From the NCBI GenBank assembly GCA_051657715.1, contig JBOFLF010000079.1, forward strand, positions 1-18,071: a DNA stretch of 18,071 bases, read 5' to 3'. Below, piece by piece: positions 13,237-18,071 of the stretch. The notes beneath the pieces were generated by a model that saw nothing but the letters and a program-made list of their open reading frames with translations, searched no databases and was not told the origin of the DNA. Source of the stretch: JBOFBH01 sp051657715. GTDB taxonomy: Bacteria; Actinomycetota; Actinomycetes; Actinomycetales; Angustibacteraceae. Each line of letters opens with the position of its first letter. Positions within the stretch are counted from its first letter, which is position 1. Position numbers and translations under genes: made by a program.

Positions 13237-14097
13237 GTGACCGCGATCGTGATGGACGGCAAGGCGGTGCTGGCCACGATCCAGCAGGAGCTCGCGGTCC
13301 GGGTGCAGGCGCTGCGGCGGCGCGGGGTGGTGCCCGGCCTCGGCACGGTGCTGGTCGGCGATGATCCCGGGAGCCATTGGTACGTGCGGGCCAAGCACCA
13401 GGACAGCGAGCGGATCGGCGTTCGCAGCATCCGTCGCGACCTGCCGGCCGGCGCCACCCAGGCTGACGTCGAGGCGGTCATCGACGAGCTGAACGCGGAC
13501 CCCGCGTGCACCGGTTACCTGGTGCAGCAACCGACCGGCCTGGACGAGTTCGCGCTGCTGTCCCGGGTGCGCCCGGCCAAGGATGTTGACGGGTTGCACC
13601 CGGTCAACCTGGGTCGCCTGGTCCACGACCGGCCTGGTCCGGTGCCGTGCACCCCGGCGGGCGTCGTGGAGTTGCTGCGGCGTTACGACGTCCCGATCGC
13701 GGGGGCTTGGGTCTGCGTGGTCGGGCGGGGTCTGACGGTCGGCCGGCCGCTCGGCCTGCTGCTCACCCGCCGCGCGCAGAACGCGACGGTGACGTTGTGC
13801 CACACCGGAACCCGGGACCTGGCCCAGCACACTCGGGTTGCCGACGTGGTGGTCGCCGCGGCCGGTGTCCCCGGTCTGATCACCGCGGACATGGTGCGTC
13901 CGGGCGCCGCCGTCCTGGACGTCGGCGTCAGCCGGGTCTCCGGCCCGGACGGGCGGTCCGTGGTGGCCGGTGACGTGGCCGCGGAGGTGGCGACGGTCGC
14001 CGGCTGGATCAGCCCCAACCCCGGTGGAGTGGGGCCGATGACCCGGGCGATGCTGTTGGCCAACGTGGTGCACGCGGCCGAGATCGGCCAGGGGTGA
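13237..14097 (+). CDS. folD: Methylene-THF dehydrogenase / methenyl-THF cyclohydrolase FolD
   Basis: Interconverts 5,10-methylene-THF and 10-formyl-THF with NADP; the latter is the formyl donor for PurN and PurH encoded just upstream. Using the GTG at 13237 gives 286 residues, the normal length. The catalytic Lys is Lys53 in SHWYVRAKHQDSERIGV. The second active-site region reads GYLVQQPTGLDEF, then RPAKDVDGLHPVN. The cofactor-binding part shows VVGRGLTVGRPLGLLLTRR, VTLCHTGT and DVGVSR, and the end carries SPNPGGVGPMTRAMLLANVV. The usual QLPLP segment is replaced by the shorter QQPT, with the key Gln retained. An open frame extends upstream to 13204, but the family starts just before IVMDGKA. 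Confidence 0.94.
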   Translation: MTAIVMDGKAVLATIQQELAVRVQALRRRGVVPGLGTVLVGDDPGSHWYVRAKHQDSERIGVRSIRRDLPAGATQADVEAVIDELNADPACTGYLVQQPTGLDEFALLSRVRPAKDVDGLHPVNLGRLVHDRPGPVPCTPAGVVELLRRYDVPIAGAWVCVVGRGLTVGRPLGLLLTRRAQNATVTLCHTGTRDLAQHTRVADVVVAAAGVPGLITADMVRPGAAVLDVGVSRVSGPDGRSVVAGDVAAEVATVAGWISPNPGGVGPMTRAMLLANVVHAAEIGQG

Positions 14098-14100
14098 CCG

Positions 14101-14565
14101 GTGGCCTCCCCGCCGAGTGTCGGGCACGTCGACGACCACGACCACCACGCAGGCGGACGGGGGCACGCGGCCGGACCGAGGGTGTCCGCCGCACCGCTCG
14201 GCCGACGACTGGACGATCGGTCCAGGTCAGACGGGTTGGGCACGGACTCGGGCACCCCGGGTCGCGCCATGGCCAGTGGGTCGGGCGCGGCGTCGGCGCC
14301 CGCCGGTGACCTCGGGTGGCCCTGGGCGGTGTCGGCGGCGCTGGCGGCGTCGGCGGTGGGGGTCGCCTTGGCGGATCAGGTGCGGTTGGCCGCGTATCTG
14401 GTGGCGGCCACCTTCGGGGTGACCGCAGTGCTGCGAGCGGCGCTGCCAGATCACCTGGCGGGGGCTCTCGCGGTGCGCTCGCGGACCACCGACGTCCTCG
14501 TGCTGCTGACGGCAGCGGTGGGCACGGCAGTCCTGGCCGCCACCCTCCTCATCCCCACCCGGTGA
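14101..14565 (+). CDS. DUF3017 small membrane protein
   Basis: 154 residues with three predicted membrane helices at about 74-92, 95-115 and 130-151. It matches DUF3017, a small actinobacterial membrane protein family regularly found right after folD. The first 70 residues are hydrophilic, with a His/Asp cluster (VDDHDHHAGG), and are longer than in most members; a later start, such as the ATG near 14269, would give a protein closer to the usual size. The GTG at 14101 has AGGGGTG just upstream, overlapping the folD stop, which favours coupled translation. The biochemical function is unknown. Confidence 0.75.
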   Translation: MASPPSVGHVDDHDHHAGGRGHAAGPRVSAAPLGRRLDDRSRSDGLGTDSGTPGRAMASGSGAASAPAGDLGWPWAVSAALAASAVGVALADQVRLAAYLVAATFGVTAVLRAALPDHLAGALAVRSRTTDVLVLLTAAVGTAVLAATLLIPTR

Positions 14566-14580
14566 GCTCACGGAATCAGC

Positions 14581-14610
14581 CCCGCAGCAACGGGAGTCCA
14601 GGTGTGCGGG
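14581..14610 (+). terminator. Possible terminator after the DUF3017 gene
   Basis: Arms CCCGCA (14581-14586) and TGCGGG (14605-14610) with an 18-base loop, 15 bases after the stop codon. A short stem without a U-tract; supported mainly by its position before the start of the sigma-factor cassette. Confidence 0.35.
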
Positions 14611-14655
14611 ATCAGGGTTCACGAGATCGGGTTCGCGGAATCTTCGGTGGGCAGC

Positions 14656-14682
14656 TGTCCAGCGGCGGTCGTTCCGTTCGTC
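14656..14682 (+). promoter_or_regulatory. Candidate ECF sigma factor promoter of the YCII-sigma operon
   Basis: TGTCCA (14656-14661), a 17-base spacer and CGTC (14679-14682) lie about 50 bases before the YCII gene. The published ECF42 motif, as I recall it, has TGTCGA at -35 and CG(A/T)C at -10; the match here is five of six and four of four. The sigma factor encoded downstream is of that group, so autoregulation is a reasonable inference. Confidence 0.5.
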
Positions 14683-14732
14683 TCTAGGGTGAGGTCGGTG
14701 AACGGCACCGATCCGGTTGACAGGAGACGCAC

Positions 14733-15074
14733 ATGCCCCAGTACATGGCTCTGATCTACACGCACGACGTCGACTGGTCAGGACCGGAGCACGGCGCGGT
14801 GATGGCGGAGTACGGCGAGTTCGGCCAGGCCGCGGCCGAGGCGATCCGTGGCGGCGCGGTGCTCTACCCGACGGCGACGGCGACCACCGTGCGCGTCTCG
14901 GAGAAGGGCGGCACCGTACTGACCAGCGACGGGCCGTACGCCGAGACCAAGGAGGCGCTGACCGGGTTCTACCTGCTCGAGGCCGACGACCTCGACGCTG
15001 CCATCGCGCTCGCCGCCACGATCCCTGCGGCGTGGGACGGCGCGGTCGAGGTGCGCCCGATCATCCCGATGTAG
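14733..15074 (+). CDS. YCII/DGPF-domain protein
   Basis: A 113-residue protein of the YCII-related (DGPF) family. The name-giving motif region is present as SDGPYAETKEALTGFYLLEA, followed by DDLDAAIALAATIPAAWDGA and VEVRPI. The N-terminus MPQYMALIY is also typical. These small ferredoxin-fold proteins are often encoded beside ECF42-type sigma factors; their biochemical role is not established, and a redox, enzymatic or sensing role is only guessed. It has a strong ribosome binding site (AGGAG, six bases before the ATG). The sigma factor gene begins 97 bases downstream on the same strand, with no terminator seen between. Confidence 0.88.
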   Translation: MPQYMALIYTHDVDWSGPEHGAVMAEYGEFGQAAAEAIRGGAVLYPTATATTVRVSEKGGTVLTSDGPYAETKEALTGFYLLEADDLDAAIALAATIPAAWDGAVEVRPIIPM

Positions 15075-15171
15075 TCGGATGTCCCTGGACCGAGACTTCC
15101 GGAGACCCGAACGCCCGATGAGCGGACCCTCGACGACAGTGGTGGATGACGACGACCGATGACTACGCCCG

Positions 15172-16446
15172 ATGATGTCATCCGATGAGCTGGCGCGTCG
15201 CGCCCTGACCGCGTTGGTGCGTGAGTCAGGGCGTGACGTGCTGGCCACGTTGGCCAGGACCACGGGCGACCTGTCCGTCGCCGAGGACGCCGTGCAGGAC
15301 GCGACGCTCACCGCGCTGACGGTGTGGTCGCGTACCGGCGTGCCGGCCAACCCCGTGGCCTGGCTGCGCCTGACGGCACGGCGGCGCGCGGTCGACATCA
15401 TCCGCCGTGAGGCGCTGCGGCGGCCCAAGGAGGACGCCGCGACGCGGTTGAGTGCTCAGCAGGACGGCGGCGGGTGGCCGTCGGCGGAGTTCCTCGCGTG
15501 CGCGGCCGAGGAGGAGCCCGACCCGCTCGTCGTGCAGGACGACCTCCTGCGGCTGGTGCTCATGTGCTGTCACCCGGCGCTGTCCCTCGAGGCGCAGGTG
15601 GCGCTCGCGCTGCGGACGCTGTGCGGCTTGACGACCGCCGAGGTCGGACGGGCGCTGCTGGTGCCGGAGGCGACGATGGCCAAGCGGCTGACCCGGGCCA
15701 AGCAGAAGCTGCGCGCCGCGGCCATCTCGCTCACGGTGCCGTCGACACAGGAACTCCCGAGGCGGTGGTCCGGGGCGTTGACGACGGCGTACCTGATCTT
15801 CAACGAGGGTTACGCGGCGACCTCCGGGCCGGATGTCGTGCGGGCGCCGCTGGTGGAGCAGGCGATCCGGCTGGCCCGGCTGTTGCGCCGGGTGCGGCCC
15901 GAGGATCCGTCGGCGGCCGGCCTGCTGGCGTTGATGCTGCTGCAGGACTCCCGCCGGGCGGCCCGGGTCGATGCCGCGGGGCGGTGCGTGCTGCTCGCCG
16001 ATCAGGACCGGTCGCGCTGGGACGCCGGGACGATCGCCGAGGCGGTGCCACTGGTGCTGGAGGCGTTGCGCCGCACCGTTGTCGTTCCTGACGCGTACGT
16101 CGTCCAGGCAGCGATCGCGGTGTGCCACGCGTCGGCGCCGTCGTGGCAGGAGACCGACTGGGCGGCGATCGTCGCCTGGTACGACGTCCTGCTGACGCTC
16201 GACGGCGGGCCGGTGGTGCGGCTGAACCGCGCCGCGGCGGTGGCCGAGCGCGACGGGCCGGCTGCCGGGCTCGCGCTCATCGACGACATTCCTGGTCTGG
16301 CCGGCTATGCGCTCTGGCACGCCTCGCGTGCCGTGCTGCTGCGGCGACTGGGCCGGCAGCAGGAGGCGTTGGCAGCCGAGCGCGCGGCATCGGCGCTACC
16401 CATGAACGACGGCTTCGCGATGGCCGCCGCGGACCGGCTCACGTGA
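15172..16446 (+). CDS. ECF42-type RNA polymerase sigma factor with C-terminal TPR-like extension
   Basis: A 424-residue sigma-70-family factor. Region 2 spans about 20-85 (DVLATLARTTGDLSVAEDAV, then NPVAWLRLTARRRAVDIIRR). Region 4 spans about 136-184 (ALRTLCGLTTAEVGRALLVP, EATMAKRLTRAKQKLR). From about 190 to the end is a long helical extension starting with TTAYLIFNEGYAATSG, the mark of the DUF6596/ECF42 group, in which the TPR-like C-terminus is needed for activity and replaces an anti-sigma factor. No anti-sigma gene is nearby, in line with that. The YCII protein upstream is its expected partner. The start is ATG-ATG at 15172/15175 after an in-frame stop at 15160; no clear ribosome binding site is seen. 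The signal it answers is unknown. Confidence 0.92.
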   Translation: MMSSDELARRALTALVRESGRDVLATLARTTGDLSVAEDAVQDATLTALTVWSRTGVPANPVAWLRLTARRRAVDIIRREALRRPKEDAATRLSAQQDGGGWPSAEFLACAAEEEPDPLVVQDDLLRLVLMCCHPALSLEAQVALALRTLCGLTTAEVGRALLVPEATMAKRLTRAKQKLRAAAISLTVPSTQELPRRWSGALTTAYLIFNEGYAATSGPDVVRAPLVEQAIRLARLLRRVRPEDPSAAGLLALMLLQDSRRAARVDAAGRCVLLADQDRSRWDAGTIAEAVPLVLEALRRTVVVPDAYVVQAAIAVCHASAPSWQETDWAAIVAWYDVLLTLDGGPVVRLNRAAAVAERDGPAAGLALIDDIPGLAGYALWHASRAVLLRRLGRQQEALAAERAASALPMNDGFAMAAADRLT

Positions 16447-16461
16447 CCAGCCGGACAAACG

Positions 16462-17019
16462 CTAGTCCTCGATATCCAGCTCGATCCGAGCTTGCCGACG
16501 GCCGAAGGGGTCTGGGGCGATCACCGCGAAGCCGTCCCACACTTCGATAGCGACCGGGCGGCAGCTCACCGTCACGTAGTCATCGTTGGACGGGCCTTCA
16601 GGCCAGAACGCTCGCCATGATTGGCGGAACCACCGGGGAGAGGACGTTTCCTCGAGTTGGGCATCGCATTCCACGGTGACGCACGCTCGACGACGATCGT
16701 CCTGGTACACCAGGAGACAACGACCGGTCTCCACGATGTCGGCAACCTTGCGGCTTGCCGGGTCGGTGCCAAATCGGATCACCCCGTCCGCGCCCCGGGG
16801 AAGGGGCTCCACCACGCGTGCCGAGGGCCCGGGCGGCCCGACTGTGACCACCAGGCAGTAGCGCCTTCCCTGGACGATCTTCCACGCGCGAGCCTCGATC
16901 TTCTCTGGGTCATCGAGACGTCGGGTGATGGCCCATCGACGGTAGGCCGCGGCCGCCCTCCGAACCCCGGCGCGCTTGCCGGTCCGCCACCACCGAGGAA
17001 ACGCACGAGCGCGCGTCAT
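16462..17019 (-). CDS. Pyridoxamine 5'-phosphate oxidase-like flavin-binding protein
   Basis: A 185-residue protein with the split-barrel pattern of the PNPOx-like superfamily. Strands include RYCLVVTVGPPGPSARVVEP, the central GVIRFGTDPASRKVADIVET and CLLVYQDDRRRACVTVECDA. The segment FGTDPASRKVADI resembles that of general-stress-protein-26-like members, which bind FMN, F420 or haem rather than making PLP. The N-terminal 45 residues are very basic (Arg-rich), which could be a nucleic-acid- or membrane-facing tail or reflect an overlong start. It begins three bases after the mdh stop on the same strand, so it is probably cotranscribed with mdh. It ends 15 bases from the stop of the sigma factor gene, which comes from the other side. 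The substrate is unknown. Confidence 0.75.
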   Translation of the reverse strand: MTRARAFPRWWRTGKRAGVRRAAAAYRRWAITRRLDDPEKIEARAWKIVQGRRYCLVVTVGPPGPSARVVEPLPRGADGVIRFGTDPASRKVADIVETGRCLLVYQDDRRRACVTVECDAQLEETSSPRWFRQSWRAFWPEGPSNDDYVTVSCRPVAIEVWDGFAVIAPDPFGRRQARIELDIED

Positions 17020-17022
17020 TGG

Positions 17023-18015
17023 TCAGGTGATGAGGCCGAGGGAGCGGACGGCGTCGCGTTCCTCGGCCAGCTCGGCGGTGCTGGCGTCGATCCGAGCACG
17101 GGAGAACGGGTCGATCTCCAGGCCGGGGACGATCGCCCAGTCGCCGCCGGACGTGATCACCGGGAACGACGACACCAGGCCCTCGGGGACGCCGTACGAA
17201 CCGTCCGACACCACCGCCATCGACACCCAGTCGCCGTCCGCGCTGCCGCGCACCAGGTCTCGGGCGGCGTCCACGGTGGCGGACGCCGCACTGGCGGCCG
17301 AGGAGGAGCCGCGGGCTTCGATGATCGCCGCACCCCGCTTGGCGACGGTCGGGATGAACTCGTCCTCGACCCACGTCTGGTCGTCGACCACCTCTGGTGC
17401 GGGCCGGCCGCCGATGGTCGCGTGGAACACGTCCGGGTACTGGGTCGCGGAGTGGTTGCCCCAGATGGTCATCCGCGCCACCTCGGTCACCGGGACGCCG
17501 GCCTTCGCGGCCAGCTGGGCGATCGCCCGGTTGTGATCCAGCCGGGTGAGTGCCGAGAACCGCTCGCGGGGGACGTCCGGGGCGTTGCTCATCGCGATCA
17601 GCGCGTTGGTGTTGGCCGGGTTCCCGGTCACCAGCACCCGCACGTCGTCCGCCGCCACCTCGTTCAGCGCGCGTCCCTGGGTGGTGAAGATGGCGCCGTT
17701 CGCCTCCAGCAGGTCGCCGCGCTCCATGCCCTTGGTGCGCGGTCGCGCGCCGACCAGCAGCGCCAGGTTCACCCCGTCGAAGACGGCCGCCGCGTCGTCC
17801 CCGGTCTGGACCCCGGCCAGCAGCGGAAACGCGCAGTCGTCCAGCTCCATGACCACGCCCTCCAGGGTGCGCAGTGCCGGGGTGATCTCGAGCAGCCGCA
17901 GCTCCACGGGGGTGTCCGGGCCGAGCAGCTCGCCGCTGGCGATCCGGAACAGCAGGCTGTACCCGATCTGGCCGGCGGCCCCGGTGACGGCGACCTTGAC
18001 GGGGGACTGGCTCAC
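17023..18015 (-). CDS. mdh: Malate dehydrogenase
   Basis: A 330-residue NAD-dependent malate dehydrogenase that interconverts malate and oxaloacetate. The Rossmann glycine motif is VTGAAGQIGYSLLFRIASGE. Substrate-binding arginines are in GARPRTKGMERGDLLEANG (two Arg) and LTRLDHNRA. The catalytic His is in MTIWGNHSATQYPDVF, and GNPANTNALIAM completes the active site. It belongs to the cytosolic/actinobacterial MDH group of about 329 residues. The GTG start has AAGGAG five bases upstream (18021-18026), a strong site. It is the last member of the conserved sucCD-to-mdh neighbourhood, facing the sigma-factor cassette. Confidence 0.97.
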   Translation of the reverse strand: MSQSPVKVAVTGAAGQIGYSLLFRIASGELLGPDTPVELRLLEITPALRTLEGVVMELDDCAFPLLAGVQTGDDAAAVFDGVNLALLVGARPRTKGMERGDLLEANGAIFTTQGRALNEVAADDVRVLVTGNPANTNALIAMSNAPDVPRERFSALTRLDHNRAIAQLAAKAGVPVTEVARMTIWGNHSATQYPDVFHATIGGRPAPEVVDDQTWVEDEFIPTVAKRGAAIIEARGSSSAASAASATVDAARDLVRGSADGDWVSMAVVSDGSYGVPEGLVSSFPVITSGGDWAIVPGLEIDPFSRARIDASTAELAEERDAVRSLGLIT

Positions 18016-18071
18016 GGCGGCTCCTTCGGCGACGGGATCTGGCCGGGTCGCTGACCGCGCACTCGAGTGGG

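Overview
The window is very GC-rich DNA with densely packed genes, many GTG starts, stop/start overlaps (ATGA, GTGA) and few AT-rich stretches. Together with the gene content and order this points to a high-GC actinomycete. I cannot name the genus. The order M23 peptidase, isobutyryl-CoA-mutase-like B12 subunit, sucC-sucD, DUF6350 membrane protein, purN-purH, folD-DUF3017, mdh resembles the conserved chromosomal core of Streptomyces and relatives, so this is core chromosome with accessory pieces set into it.

Layout. (1) 1-3760, + strand: the end of a Tad/Flp pilus operon. It holds the TadA ATPase C-terminus, TadB and TadC membrane platform proteins, an unusual short LuxR-type regulator, the Flp pilin and a TadE/TadG-like pseudopilin. 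The genes overlap or abut, so they are probably one transcript. (2) 3854-5099, - strand: a DUF192 protein overlapping the end of a secreted M23 (LytM-type) endopeptidase. (3) 5316-6584, + strand: a stand-alone cobalamin-binding mutase subunit and a Thr/Ser/Pro-rich membrane-anchored protein, closed by a strong hairpin. (4) 6828-14565, + strand: succinyl-CoA ligase (sucC, sucD), a DUF6350 polytopic membrane protein, the late purine enzymes PurN and PurH, FolD and a small DUF3017 membrane protein. FolD makes the 10-formyl-THF that PurN and PurH consume, so this block is functionally coherent. (5) 14733-16446, + strand: a YCII/DGPF protein with an ECF42-type sigma factor carrying a long C-terminal helical extension, behind a candidate ECF-type promoter. 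(6) 16462-18015, - strand: malate dehydrogenase followed almost directly by a small pyridoxamine-phosphate-oxidase-like flavin protein.

The most notable signals are: short tandem duplications that recur at gene ends and inter-domain linkers (14 bp x3 at the tadA/tadB junction, 15 bp x2 in the regulator linker, 17 bp x3 after the pilus operon, 24 bp x4 inside purH, 7 bp x3 before folD); the regulator in the pilus operon, whose receiver domain is cut to about 45 residues and lacks phosphorylation residues; a stem-loop just ahead of the pilin ribosome binding site; and the ECF42/YCII cassette with a promoter that looks self-recognised. I see no rRNA, tRNA, CRISPR array, insertion sequence or phage gene. 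I found no convincing wholly new multi-gene system.
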